Of a stretch of DNA of 64,000 nucleotides, positions 25,118-35,174 are shown piece after piece. How positions within the stretch are numbered: position 1 is the first letter of the stretch; each line of letters opens with the position of its first letter. Location: positions 62,001 through 126,000 of the forward strand of contig NZ_BMYR01000006.1 of NCBI RefSeq assembly GCF_014652375.1. Reading direction: 5' to 3'. Origin of the DNA: Alishewanella tabrizica (GTDB taxonomy: Bacteria > Pseudomonadota > Gammaproteobacteria > Enterobacterales > Alteromonadaceae). The position numbers were made by a program, and so were the translations under genes. The notes under the pieces are model-generated. The model was not told where the DNA came from, made no database searches, and saw nothing but the letters and a program-made list of their open reading frames with translations.

Positions 25118-28100
25118 TTAGGGTAAACGCCACTCAAGCCGATGCTGTTGGTTATCGAGCGGCAGTTGTAAACAATGTGGTGTTAAAAATAGCGCCGAGG
25201 TTGCGGGCACAATAACATCATCCAAATACGCTGCTGTTGCTGCAGTTGGCGTGGTTTGTCGATGCAGCAGGCTTAAGTGGTATTGGCTTTGGCCCAAGGT
25301 AACCGTTGCCTTGAAACCTGGCCAATGGCTGGGGAGGCAAGGAGAGAGTTGGATAACGTTACCATGTCGAGTTAGGCCTAAAATACCCTCTAATCCCGCT
25401 TGATACATCCAGCCTGCGGCGCCGGTATACCAACTCCAGCCGCCTCGGCCAACATGAGGGGCTTCAGCATAGATATCAGCTGCTACTACATAGGGCTCAA
25501 CTTTATAACGCTGCACGCTACTGGGTGAAAGGGCATGATTAATAGGATTCACCATATTAAACAAGCGGTGTGCGTTATCCCCTTGTTGCAGCTTGGCGTA
25601 CGCTAAAATCACCCACATGGCCGCATGGCTGTATTGCCCTCCGTTTTCACGTATTCCTGCCGGATAGCCTTTGATGTAACCCGGGTTTCTTGCACTGTTA
25701 ACAAAAGGTGGCGTAAACAGTAATAGCAGTTGTGCATCGGGTTTTACTAAGCGTTTGGTCACTGCTGCCATCGCTTGGCGCGCGCGCGCCGGATTGGCGG
25801 CTGAAGATAAAACGGACCAAGATTGCGCAATCGAATCAATTTGGCATTCTTCACTGTCACGACTTCCCAGCCAACTGCCATCATCGTAAGTGGCGCGCTT
25901 ATACCATTCCCCATCCCAAGCCTGTGTTTCCAGTGCAGCTTGTAATTGCAGGCTATAGGTTTGCCAAGGTGCAACCCGTGTTGGATCGTATTTGACGGCC
26001 AACGGAATAAACAGGGCTAAGGTTCGCCAGATAAACCAGCCTAGCCAGACACTTTCTCCCTGACCCTTTGCCCCCACCTGGTCCATGCCATCGTTCCAGT
26101 CACCGCTGCCGATTAAGGGTAACCCCAAAGTGCCGGTTAAGGTAATGGCTTGGTCTAAGCCGCGTGCACAATGCTCAAACAAAGAGGCCTTACAGTCTGT
26201 GGGCATTGGCTGAAAAAACGCATCATGTTGGCTAGGATCAAGCACGGGGCCTTGTAAAAAGCTGATGGGTTCCTCAAGTACAGCCTGATCACCACTGCTT
26301 TCAATATAGCGGGCGGCAACATAGGCTAGCCATACGCGATCGTCAGAAATACGGCTACGCACACCTTGGCCAGAATGGGGTAGCCACCAGTGTTGCACAT
26401 CGCCCTCAACAAATTGGCGTGCAGCGGCGCGCAGCAAATGTTGTCTTTGGCGGGCAGGATCGGCAAAACTCAGCGCCATACCATCTTGCAGTTGATCACG
26501 AAAACCATAAGCGCCGCTTGCCTGATAAAATGCGGCTCGAGCAAAAAGTCGGCAGGAGATTGTTTGGTAGAGAAGCCAGCCATTGAGCATAATATCCATG
26601 CTTCGATCAGGGGTGCTGACATGAACTGCGCCCAATTTTTCCTGCCAGAAAGCCTTAACGCGTTGCAATACTGTGCTCAGATTAGTTTGCCGATAACGGG
26701 CTACCAACGCTAAGGCCGCAGCGGCATTGTCGGCTTGGCCAAGCAGAAATAGCATTTCTATCCGTTCGCCAGGGGCTAGCGTAATGCGTTGTTGTAATGC
26801 CGCACAGGGATCGCATCCAGCGCTGCTGTTGGCTTGCAGTGGCGCACCACGCAATAACGCTAGCGGGCTTTGTATGCTACGATTACGGCCAATAAATTCA
26901 GTGCGGTCTGCTGTCCATCCGGCTAATTCGGCACCCAAGGCGGCAAAGGCAACTCGACCGGGTAACGCCGTTTGCCAGGGATTACTGACTAAGAGCACTT
27001 CGCTATCAGCATCAAAACTGGATAATAAATACGGAGAAGTGGCCCCTCGCTCACGGCCTAATACCCACTCGTTATAAGCGGTCAGGGTAAAGGTGCGGCT
27101 TTTATTCGATTGGTTATGCACGCATAACCGCGAAATTTTTATCGGATCGTCCACAGGTACATACTGCAGCAAACTTAGGGTAATACCGTGTGCTTGATGC
27201 TGAAAGTGGCTATAACCGAAACCATGTGTGGCTTGATAATCGCCGCCGTCATTCAGCGGCGCCGCAGTGCTGCAGAATAGATGACCTTGTTCTTCATCAC
27301 GAAGATACATTACCTCGCTACAGGGATCGAGAATCGGATCATTTGACCATGCGGTGAGTTGATTTTCCCGACTACTTTGCGCCCAGCTATACCCTGCACC
27401 GCTGGCTGAAACCTGAAAACCAAAGTCTGCATTAGCAATCACATTTAGCCAAGGCATGGGGGTACGCTGCCCTGCTTTTAGTAGGATGCTGTATTCGCGT
27501 CCCTCGCAGGCAAAGCCCCCCAAGCCATTAAAAAACTCCAGTTCGTCCGCCTGATAGCGAGCTCTTTGGTGTTCTGACATATCCGATAGCACAGGGGGAT
27601 ACTTTTTACGCTGGCCAGGATGCCAAACCGATGGTGCGGTGGTTAAGATCATCCTGTCTAATTGCCGATTAAGCATACCGCGGCGAGCATAAAGGACCAC
27701 GCGTGCGACGGCAGCAAGCAATGCCCGATTCGCTACCGTCATTAAATCGGCGCGTAAAAGATACACCGAGCCTGCCGCTAACGGTAAAGATGCCCCAAGT
27801 TTACTTTGGCTGCTTCGGATAAGGGTTTCTATTGCCGAGTGTAATTGCTGCATATAAGAGGTGGCGCGTTCATTAATAATAACTAAATCCACAGCAAGCT
27901 GTTTCATCCGCCAGTATTCATGTGCCCGCAACAATTGTTGAACGGTATCAATATCTTGAATGTCGTCAATATGCAGTAAAACAATAGGTAAATCACCTGA
28001 AATACTATGTTGCCACAAACCTGATTGCGCACCAGCACCACGTAAAATCGCTGCTGCAGGGGCTCTGAAGCGCTGATCGTTATATAACAACGGACCGGTC

Positions 28101-31100
28101 AATCGTTGAAAGTCTGCTGCTTCTGCTACGCTAACCGCTAAATGACGTAACTGAACTTGAGCTTGTGTCCAAGCTAACATGGCTGCACGCCCATAAGCGC
28201 TGCGCTCATTATGTTGTTCAACCAGGTGTAATACCTCTGCACGCGAGTGTCCAACAAGGGTCCAGAAAGCCACACGCAGCCACTTTCCCGGTGCCAGTTT
28301 TACTTTGTGTCGCAGTGAGATGATGGGATCTAATACGGTACCATTGCTGTTCGCCATCGATTTATTTGAGGTCATCGCATCAGCCTGTGACAAGCTGGTG
28401 CCAGCACCGAAAAACAGCGCGCGATTAGTTTCATACTGCGCTACATGAGGCGTATGATCGCCTAGCGTCTCTTCGATAACGGCAAAATGGGCCAGCCAGA
28501 GCGGTTTTTCAGCAGCAGAACGCAGCCTACGCGTTGCCAAAATAGCGTGATACGCGTCGACATATTCTGTTTGTACAAATAACTTCGAGAATGCGGGATG
28601 TGCATTGTCGCTGCTTGCGGTGTTTAAAACCAATTCGCTATACGATGTTAGCTCAATCTCACGTTCGAGTGGGCTATGATTCGACAAGGTGATCCTTCGT
28701 ACTTCACCATCATGTTCGCTGGAAATTAAGATATCCAAGGTGGTCGTAAGGTCCGGTTGGCGTAAACAAAACTCGGCATGATCCTCACTAAATACGGCAC
28801 TGTAATGATGGTTAACGGGAATGTTTTTAGTCAGATCAAGCGGTTGTAATGTAGGAGACCAACGTGCACCCGACACACAATCGCGCAGTAAGATATAGCT
28901 ACCCCAAGGATCACAACTACTATCCTCACGCCAGCGACTGATCGCTAAGCCGCAATAGTGGCTATAGCCTCCCCCTGTTGCTGTGAGCATCACCGAGTAG
29001 CGGCCATTAGATAAAATATGTGCCAGCGGCGCGCCGCTTGCGCTAGGATTGAGATGACGTTCAGTGAGTGGCTCTGTATTCATCACACTAGACGCGATAT
29101 GCACTTCTTCTGCTTTAGGGTGTGCATGTACCACATTCTGCGGTTGTCGCTCTTGCAATAATAATTCGCATGCTTGAATCATTGGTTCGCGATGAAAACG
29201 GCTGCGCATTAGGCCTTGCTGTAGAGTATTGGCAAGCGCAATTAATGTCATGCCTTGATGATGCGCCATCACACTTTGGATTAACACTGGGCCGCTCTGA
29301 TCGGGCAGTCTGGCGCGTGTATAATCTATCGCTTCAAAAAAGCCATACATACTCAATGCGCCAAGCTCTTGTAATCGCTCAAAGTTTGTATAGGCAGCGG
29401 GTGCATCCACCATGGCAGCTAAGGCCGTGGCATATGGCGCAATAACAACGTTTTGTGCCAGCCCACGTTTGAGGCCTAACCCTGGGATGCCAAAATTTGA
29501 ATATTGATAATTTAACGCTAAATCTCGCGCATTATAAGCCGATTCGGATATACCCCAAGGTACTTGCAGTTGTTTGGCATAGCGAATTTGCTGTGCAACA
29601 ATCAAGCGGTTACTTTGTTCTAGCAAGCTATTGTCGGGGGCGCGCATCACCAAGGAGGGCATCAAGTACTCGAACATAGAGCCTGACCAGGACAACAAGG
29701 CGGCCCCTTTGCCAATAGGGGTGGCGATTCGCCCCAGACGAAACCAGTGTTTATTTGACACATCGCCTTTGGCTATGGCAAATAAACTGGCGAGTCGCGC
29801 CTCTGATGCGAGTAGATCATAACAACTATTGTCCAATTGATTATCGGCTAAGTTAAAACCAATAGAGAGTAAGTTGCGCTCGGTGTTCAGTAAAAATCCA
29901 AAGTCCATGGCCATCGCGAGATCTCGGGCGTGCCACGCTAGAGCGCCTAAACGCTGCTGTAATTGCTGCTGTTCTACAAGCGTTGCCTGCTCGTCGGCCG
30001 CATGCTCAGCCAACACTATATTGATTGCTTGCAGATAAAAGTACAGTGTTTGCGGCGTTTCTACGGGCTGAGTACTCACCACATCATACTGGCCACCTAG
30101 GGCGAGGGCACTATGGCTTAAGATCATCAGATGATCGGCATAGGGCGTTAAGGTTTTTGCCTGTTCCAGCAGTAAGGCCATTTCGCTAAGTTGAGTCGAT
30201 AATGCCGTGTGGGCCGGCAATGTGGAGAGCGCTAATGTCGCCAGTTCCAGATTATCTGTAATACCTTGCAGCGTCTGCGGTGCGATGCGTTGCTGCTGCC
30301 ATTCATCGCAAGCATTGGCTAGCGCAATTAAATGTCCCGCTAAATTACCACTATCTACCGAGGACACATAGGCAGGATTGAGCGGTAGTAAGGTTTGTGT
30401 ATCGTACCAATTGTAAAAGTGGCCACGATATCGGTTCAGCAATTGCAGTGTTGCCATGCAAGCTTCTAGCCGTGTCACACTGGCTAGGGTACCGATCCAG
30501 CCAAAGTCACGCGCGGCAACGGTAGAGAGCAAATAAACGCCAATATTGGTGGGCGACGTGCGATGGGCGATTTTAGTTTGTGGAAGAAATTGCACATTAT
30601 CAGGGGGTAACATATTGTCATCCACACTGACAAAGCGCTCAAAAAAGCGCCAAGTGCGGCGTGCGATTAAGCGTAGTGCTTGCTTTTGTGTGGCCGTTAA
30701 CGCTGCCACTTGGTGTAGTGCTGTTGGTAAGCTTAACCAGTAAACTAAAGCAGGTGCTAGCAGCCAAAGCACTAAAAAAGGTATTAACAGGAAAAGATTA
30801 TGGGGTGCCTGCCCTATTACCACTAAGCACAACGGCAGGAGTAAGCATAAGACCGGACTCATTTGGCGATAAAAACCCAGTAACGTAGCGCGCTTGTGAT
30901 TCGCAACATGTGCTGCCGACATCCATTGCAGCATATGCTGATGACTAACACTGAGGCGCCATAATGTTTGGCCAATCGCATGTAGCATGCGCCATGCCTG
31001 ATCGGCCAGTAGGCTTAATGTAAGAAGGGTATAGCCGATCTTTTGGGTGAGCACTCGATGAAGGTGATTAAGATGCTGTGGCCATGCGATAGCAGAATAC

Positions 31101-33766
31101 GGCAGCGGACGCATGTTCGGCCAGAACTTAAGATGTTGCGGCAACAAGACTGGAAGCAGTAAGCCCGCCAAGAGCAGTATTACTGCGGTGAACGCTGTTG
31201 TGGCGGGCAGTAACATGGCCACAAATAATGCCAGTAAAAAAGCAGGGGCCAGCAGGGAGCGGCGCAGATTGTCACGCATTTTCGAGCGGCCTAGAGGCGA
31301 TACATTGTGAGAGGTTTGACGCTGCAATAACCAGGGTAACAGTTGCCAATCGCCGCGTGTCCAGCGATGTGTGCGCTGCACGGCGTTGTCATACCGTGTG
31401 GGGAAATCTTCAATCACTTCAATATCGCTAACTAATCCAGTGCGCGCAAAACACCCCTCAAATAAATCGTGGCTCAGAATAGTATTATCGGGTATGCGCC
31501 CAGCTAACGACGCGGTAAACGCATCAACATCATAAATACCTTTACCGGTATAAGAGCCTTCTGAAAACCAATCTTGATACAGATCCGATATGGCTGCGGC
31601 ATAGGGATCTATGCCGGCAGGACCCGACGTTAAACGTTGATAGCGAGAGCCTTGTGTACCATAGGCTAACGCTGGGGTGACTCTGGGTTGTAAAATTCCG
31701 TAGCCAGCAATCACGCGCTGTTGTTGAGGATCATAGTGCGCTTGGTTGAGTGGATGTGCCAGTTTACCGATCAGACGCAAGGCGGTATCGCGTGGCAGTT
31801 GCGTGTCGGCATCCAAGGTAATGACATAGCGAACCGCGTCAGGAACCTCAGCGGAAAGTAGTGGCAACTCCGGACTGGCAGATAAAAAATGCTGCTGTCC
31901 TTGGCCGCGCAAGCATTGGTTGAGCTGCATCAATTTGCCTCGTTTGCGCTCCCAGCCTATCCATTTTTGTTCTGCTTGATTAAAGAGCCTTGGTCGATGT
32001 AATAAATAAAAACGTTGAGGCGATCCGGCTAGCGAATAGCGTTGGTTTAGCGCTGCAATGCCTAGACAAGCCGTGTGTAAAAGCGCCTGATCGGTTGGCA
32101 ATGTTGCCTGATCTGCATCGGTAAAGTCTGATAAGAGGGCGAAATAAATTTCACCGGTTCCCGCTGCTAAATAATGGATTTCGAGTCGAGCGAGTTGTTG
32201 TGCTATATCGTGCTGATCTGCTATCAACGTAGGAACTACCAGCAAGGTGCGCAAAGAGAGCGGTACACCTTGTTTTAAAGCAAGCGCAGGCAGTAATGTC
32301 GGTGGATAAAGCCAAGAGGCAAGACGATGCATTAGGGCATTTGCCAGCTCAGTGGCAGGAAATATGCCGATCAACATTAACAAAATTACAGCAAAAGGTG
32401 TGGTGGTGCTGAGTAAAAATGCGGCTAGGCCAAGCCATGATGCGGTCAAGAACCAAAAAATACTGCGATAGCCTTGAATACCATACTGGCTTATCAGTCG
32501 CCGCAACCGCAGGCCAAGAGGGGTTTTACACCCCAGTTGTTTCTCAAAAGCCAGACGGCCGTCACCGATTAAATAATAGCCAGGATCGCGTTCGCGCGCC
32601 GTCTGAACACCGGTGTCATCATCAGTCGCCTTGCTAGCAAAAAGCAGTACCTGTTCTGCAACATGTTGCTCTGAGCACGTTGCGCGACGCGCTAATTGTT
32701 CAATTGCGTTTCGATAAAGATTGCGGCTTACAAAATCCATCTCTGAAAACGGGCTGCCGGCGTTTAAACAAGCATCGACCAAACTGACTTTTTCAAATAA
32801 TTCCGCCCAGTTAATGGCAGAAATAGTGCGCAAGCTGGTAATCACATTTCGCACGCTGACATTGGATGCCGCTTGGCGCTGAATAACGCGTGACACCACC
32901 TCGTCAGCATCGGTTGTTTGTAATTGGAGCCGTTGTTCTAACCATTGCAGTGCCGGCGTGGTAAAGGGATCATGATCGCGCAGACGTTTAATCAATTGCG
33001 CAGTAAAATCCTCATTAAGTATGGCGTGGTGCCATTCGCTTAACCCTGCCAATAGCAGGCTATCGGCGGTCGCTGGCTGCAACAACCTATCTGCCAGTTC
33101 ATCTGCGGCGGCCCGCTCGGCTAAACCTAAACTAATTTCATCGGTAAGACGTCGTAAGTTTTCAATTAAAACACTACGTAACGTAATAGCGACCGCCCAA
33201 AGTTCGCCAATGCTTAAGGGATGGATGTCTTGGTATGCCTGCAAAAATCGGCTAAAAATATCTGGATCGAAGTGGCTATCAGTATGAGCAATATAGGTCC
33301 ATGCTAGGCTTAAAACCCGGGGATAACCTTGAAAAGGGCCTTCTGCCAGTTTGGGCAATTGTCGATAATACCCAGAGGGTAAATCGGCCCGAATTTCGCT
33401 AATTTGTTGTTCAACAATATGGTAGTTATCCAACAGCCACTCTGCCGCTGGAACCATATTGTGCCCAGTGATTAATGCTGCAGCACTGCGCCTATATGCG
33501 GCCAACAATACGCTGGCGTTGACCTGTAAGCGCTGTTGTAAGGGATTGTCACAAGGTGTTAGCCAGCCTGTGATGTGTCGTATTGGATCTTGTAGATGGT
33601 GTGTGGCTGCTAACGTTTTTGCTTGTGATTCTAAGCGCTCAACGCTTAACAATTCTGCTCGGATTGGGTTTGTTTGTTGCCAAAGTAGGGGCGTAATATG
33701 CGTTTTTAGGCGCTGCACAATGCGCGCAGTCGCATGAGTTACTCTTTTCATAAACCGCCTTGTCAA
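25118..33766 (-). CDS. Cyclic beta-1,2-glucan synthase (NdvB/ChvB type)
   Basis: 2882 residues, matching the roughly 2800-2870 of NdvB, ChvB and Brucella Cgs. It is an inner-membrane enzyme making cyclic beta-1,2-glucans for the periplasm from UDP-glucose. The N-terminal GT84 part has TM segments near 425-470, 830-870 and 960-1010, the acidic motif YVITLDADTQLP (near 650) and HRWTRGDW (near 803). A glycoamylase-like region follows (about 1200-1470, WSGSMFEYLMP), then two beta-sandwich regions (about 1560 and 2050) and a GH94 phosphorylase-like domain (about 2060-2882), with FRDQLQDGMAL and SGDWNDGMDQVG near 2556. Start ATG 33766. No glucan exporter (NdvA) is seen nearby. Flanked by two Crp/Fnr-type regulators. 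Confidence 0.9.
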   Translation of the reverse strand: MTRRFMKRVTHATARIVQRLKTHITPLLWQQTNPIRAELLSVERLESQAKTLAATHHLQDPIRHITGWLTPCDNPLQQRLQVNASVLLAAYRRSAAALITGHNMVPAAEWLLDNYHIVEQQISEIRADLPSGYYRQLPKLAEGPFQGYPRVLSLAWTYIAHTDSHFDPDIFSRFLQAYQDIHPLSIGELWAVAITLRSVLIENLRRLTDEISLGLAERAAADELADRLLQPATADSLLLAGLSEWHHAILNEDFTAQLIKRLRDHDPFTTPALQWLEQRLQLQTTDADEVVSRVIQRQAASNVSVRNVITSLRTISAINWAELFEKVSLVDACLNAGSPFSEMDFVSRNLYRNAIEQLARRATCSEQHVAEQVLLFASKATDDDTGVQTARERDPGYYLIGDGRLAFEKQLGCKTPLGLRLRRLISQYGIQGYRSIFWFLTASWLGLAAFLLSTTTPFAVILLMLIGIFPATELANALMHRLASWLYPPTLLPALALKQGVPLSLRTLLVVPTLIADQHDIAQQLARLEIHYLAAGTGEIYFALLSDFTDADQATLPTDQALLHTACLGIAALNQRYSLAGSPQRFYLLHRPRLFNQAEQKWIGWERKRGKLMQLNQCLRGQGQQHFLSASPELPLLSAEVPDAVRYVITLDADTQLPRDTALRLIGKLAHPLNQAHYDPQQQRVIAGYGILQPRVTPALAYGTQGSRYQRLTSGPAGIDPYAAAISDLYQDWFSEGSYTGKGIYDVDAFTASLAGRIPDNTILSHDLFEGCFARTGLVSDIEVIEDFPTRYDNAVQRTHRWTRGDWQLLPWLLQRQTSHNVSPLGRSKMRDNLRRSLLAPAFLLALFVAMLLPATTAFTAVILLLAGLLLPVLLPQHLKFWPNMRPLPYSAIAWPQHLNHLHRVLTQKIGYTLLTLSLLADQAWRMLHAIGQTLWRLSVSHQHMLQWMSAAHVANHKRATLLGFYRQMSPVLCLLLPLCLVVIGQAPHNLFLLIPFLVLWLLAPALVYWLSLPTALHQVAALTATQKQALRLIARRTWRFFERFVSVDDNMLPPDNVQFLPQTKIAHRTSPTNIGVYLLSTVAARDFGWIGTLASVTRLEACMATLQLLNRYRGHFYNWYDTQTLLPLNPAYVSSVDSGNLAGHLIALANACDEWQQQRIAPQTLQGITDNLELATLALSTLPAHTALSTQLSEMALLLEQAKTLTPYADHLMILSHSALALGGQYDVVSTQPVETPQTLYFYLQAINIVLAEHAADEQATLVEQQQLQQRLGALAWHARDLAMAMDFGFLLNTERNLLSIGFNLADNQLDNSCYDLLASEARLASLFAIAKGDVSNKHWFRLGRIATPIGKGAALLSWSGSMFEYLMPSLVMRAPDNSLLEQSNRLIVAQQIRYAKQLQVPWGISESAYNARDLALNYQYSNFGIPGLGLKRGLAQNVVIAPYATALAAMVDAPAAYTNFERLQELGALSMYGFFEAIDYTRARLPDQSGPVLIQSVMAHHQGMTLIALANTLQQGLMRSRFHREPMIQACELLLQERQPQNVVHAHPKAEEVHIASSVMNTEPLTERHLNPSASGAPLAHILSNGRYSVMLTATGGGYSHYCGLAISRWREDSSCDPWGSYILLRDCVSGARWSPTLQPLDLTKNIPVNHHYSAVFSEDHAEFCLRQPDLTTTLDILISSEHDGEVRRITLSNHSPLEREIELTSYSELVLNTASSDNAHPAFSKLFVQTEYVDAYHAILATRRLRSAAEKPLWLAHFAVIEETLGDHTPHVAQYETNRALFFGAGTSLSQADAMTSNKSMANSNGTVLDPIISLRHKVKLAPGKWLRVAFWTLVGHSRAEVLHLVEQHNERSAYGRAAMLAWTQAQVQLRHLAVSVAEAADFQRLTGPLLYNDQRFRAPAAAILRGAGAQSGLWQHSISGDLPIVLLHIDDIQDIDTVQQLLRAHEYWRMKQLAVDLVIINERATSYMQQLHSAIETLIRSSQSKLGASLPLAAGSVYLLRADLMTVANRALLAAVARVVLYARRGMLNRQLDRMILTTAPSVWHPGQRKKYPPVLSDMSEHQRARYQADELEFFNGLGGFACEGREYSILLKAGQRTPMPWLNVIANADFGFQVSASGAGYSWAQSSRENQLTAWSNDPILDPCSEVMYLRDEEQGHLFCSTAAPLNDGGDYQATHGFGYSHFQHQAHGITLSLLQYVPVDDPIKISRLCVHNQSNKSRTFTLTAYNEWVLGRERGATSPYLLSSFDADSEVLLVSNPWQTALPGRVAFAALGAELAGWTADRTEFIGRNRSIQSPLALLRGAPLQANSSAGCDPCAALQQRITLAPGERIEMLFLLGQADNAAAALALVARYRQTNLSTVLQRVKAFWQEKLGAVHVSTPDRSMDIMLNGWLLYQTISCRLFARAAFYQASGAYGFRDQLQDGMALSFADPARQRQHLLRAAARQFVEGDVQHWWLPHSGQGVRSRISDDRVWLAYVAARYIESSGDQAVLEEPISFLQGPVLDPSQHDAFFQPMPTDCKASLFEHCARGLDQAITLTGTLGLPLIGSGDWNDGMDQVGAKGQGESVWLGWFIWRTLALFIPLAVKYDPTRVAPWQTYSLQLQAALETQAWDGEWYKRATYDDGSWLGSRDSEECQIDSIAQSWSVLSSAANPARARQAMAAVTKRLVKPDAQLLLLFTPPFVNSARNPGYIKGYPAGIRENGGQYSHAAMWVILAYAKLQQGDNAHRLFNMVNPINHALSPSSVQRYKVEPYVVAADIYAEAPHVGRGGWSWYTGAAGWMYQAGLEGILGLTRHGNVIQLSPCLPSHWPGFKATVTLGQSQYHLSLLHRQTTPTAATAAYLDDVIVPATSALFLTPHCLQLPLDNQQHRLEWRLP

Positions 33767-33823
33767 CTCGTATGGGGATTTCTTGGATAGCGCTGAGTGT
33801 AAGGGAGAGGCGCCAGCATGTCG

Positions 33824-33837
33824 GTGCGTTGCCGTAC
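33824..33837. promoter_or_regulatory. Stress-regulon palindrome, degenerate site 4 (glucan synthase)
   Basis: GTGCGTTGCCGTAC matches the consensus at 11 of 14 positions. It lies 58 bases upstream of the glucan synthase start, within a longer imperfect repeat (AGCATGT and ACATGCT flanks). Weakest of the seven sites. Confidence 0.35.
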
Positions 33838-33897
33838 ATACATGCTGCGAAGAATGATTATTGTGGGTAAGGAAGCGAACAGGGGAGTCAGTGATTG

Positions 33898-33909
33898 TTA
33901 ACGCGTTAA
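33898..33909. other. 12-bp palindrome downstream of regulator copy 2
   Basis: TTAACGCGTTAA, a perfect palindrome 27 bases past the end of the regulator gene and upstream of the glucan synthase. No T-run follows on either strand; possible regulatory site. Confidence 0.3.
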
Positions 33910-33936
33910 TCGCGTCGTTACGTTCCTCTTATGGCG

Positions 33937-34692
33937 TCACAGCGGTGGACGTTTATAGGGCAGCAAGCGATCGGTTTCGGTTTTAACCACCGCATAACAT
34001 TCACAACACAGCTGTTCTAATTTGGGGCGGTTTAATACCGTAATATGGCCGCGGCAATAATCAATTACCTGCAATTTGTGTAAACGCCCTGCGGCTTCTG
34101 TCACGCCTTCACGCCTGACGCCAAGCATATTAGCTATTAGTTCTTGCGTCATCACTAAGTGGTTTCCCTCTAGTCTGTCTAATGACAACAGCAACCAACG
34201 ACATAATTGTTGATCAATATTGTGATGGCGATTACACACCGCAGTTTGGGCCATTTGGGTAATTAAGGCTTGAGAGTAACGAAGCATTAAATGAAGCAGT
34301 TCACCGTGACGATCGAGCTCATCTTTCAGCCGTTGCCCTAATAATCGATAAGCCCAGCCTGCACTTTGCACTACGGCGCGGCTAGTTGTGCTTTCACCGC
34401 CCATAAATAAGGCGATACCAATCATCCCTTCGTTGCCAACGACTGAAATTTCAGCGGAGGCACCGTTCTCCATCACATAGAGTAATGACACAATACAATC
34501 TGTAGGAAAATATACATAACGTAAGGTATCACCCGACTCATATAGTACCTTGGCCAGTGGCATTGGCACGCGCTCCATGTGCGGAAAAAGGCGTTCTTGT
34601 ACGGTTTGAGAAAGTGCGCCAAGCAGATGATTCTGCGTTGGCGGAGAGTCTACTGTTTTGCATAACGTAGAATTTATTATCGATCCTTGCAT
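33937..34692 (-). CDS. Crp/Fnr-family transcription regulator (copy 2)
   Basis: 251 residues: a cyclic-nucleotide-binding-like domain (LYESGDTLRYVYFPTDCIVSLLYV, EISVVGNEGMIGIALFMGG) and a C-terminal winged helix (MTQELIANMLGVRREGVTEAAGRLHKLQVIDYCRGHITVLNR). Cys residues occur near the C-terminus (QLCCECYAV) but not in the N-terminal Fe-S pattern of Fnr. Paralogue of the regulator at 24256. It lies upstream of the glucan synthase on the same strand (170-base gap) and has a perfect 12-base-arm palindrome 56 bases before its start, so autoregulation is likely (inference). Confidence 0.88.
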   Translation of the reverse strand: MQGSIINSTLCKTVDSPPTQNHLLGALSQTVQERLFPHMERVPMPLAKVLYESGDTLRYVYFPTDCIVSLLYVMENGASAEISVVGNEGMIGIALFMGGESTTSRAVVQSAGWAYRLLGQRLKDELDRHGELLHLMLRYSQALITQMAQTAVCNRHHNIDQQLCRWLLLSLDRLEGNHLVMTQELIANMLGVRREGVTEAAGRLHKLQVIDYCRGHITVLNRPKLEQLCCECYAVVKTETDRLLPYKRPPL

Positions 34693-34754
34693 GTAGCATC
34701 CGTTCCAATTTAAAAGTTCCGATTACATAGTATAGTCAACCGGAGGCGCAGTAT

Positions 34755-34768
34755 GTGCGTTAGCGCAC
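34755..34768. promoter_or_regulatory. Stress-regulon palindrome, site 5 (regulator copy 2)
   Basis: GTGCGTTAGCGCAC, the core of a perfect inverted repeat with 12-base arms and a TTAG centre (34748-34775). It lies between the BON lipoprotein end and the regulator start. It is the most symmetrical member of the set; no T-run follows. Confidence 0.68.
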
Positions 34769-34779
34769 ATACTGCAAAA

Positions 34780-35091
34780 TTACTTGATCCTAATATCATT
34801 TTTAACCGAGCTAACACCCTTAACGGCGCGGGCGACACTCGTGGCTTGTGTTATTTCCGCGCGTGAACTTACAAAACCGCTTAATTGCACCACGCCTTTA
34901 AAGGTTTCTACGTTAATTTCGGCGGCACTAAGCATTTTATCCTGCATAATCGCAGTTTTTACTTTGGTGGTGATCACGGTGTCGTCAATATATTCGCCTG
35001 TACTTTCGCGGTTATTCGTTGCACCGCAACTGGTTACAGACAACATCAGCAGGCTAATAAGCAGTAAGATTGTAATATTTAAAATTTTCAT
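34780..35091 (-). CDS. BON-domain lipoprotein
   Basis: 103 residues. Signal peptide with lipobox SVTSC (Cys near residue 22), a short polar linker, then a single BON domain (DDTVITTKVKTAIMQDKML through VKGVSSVKNDIRIK). Probably a periplasm-facing lipoprotein of the OsmY/BON stress class. It is paralogous in domain content to the next gene upstream but separated from it by an intrinsic terminator, so it either has a short promoter of its own in the roughly 80-base gap or is expressed by read-through. Confidence 0.88.
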   Translation of the reverse strand: MKILNITILLLISLLMLSVTSCGATNNRESTGEYIDDTVITTKVKTAIMQDKMLSAAEINVETFKGVVQLSGFVSSRAEITQATSVARAVKGVSSVKNDIRIK

Positions 35092-35113
35092 AAGAGGTTG
35101 CTCCGTTTATCAG

Positions 35114-35147
35114 AAAAAACAGCACAAAAGTTAGCGTGTTGTGCTGT
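35114..35147 (-). terminator. Intrinsic terminator downstream of the second BON gene
   Basis: Read on minus, ACAGCACAA pairs with TTGTGCTGT (arms at 35139-35147 and 35119-35127), followed by a run of T residues (A-run 35114-35119 on plus). Confidence 0.8.
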
Positions 35148-35174
35148 CGTTTTAGTGCGCTCAGGCTATTGGTA

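Noticed and set aside
25732-33737. Many plus-strand ORFs of 60-116 codons opposite the glucan synthase
   Set aside because: They lie antisense to an unbroken 2882-codon gene with clear domains and show no protein family character.
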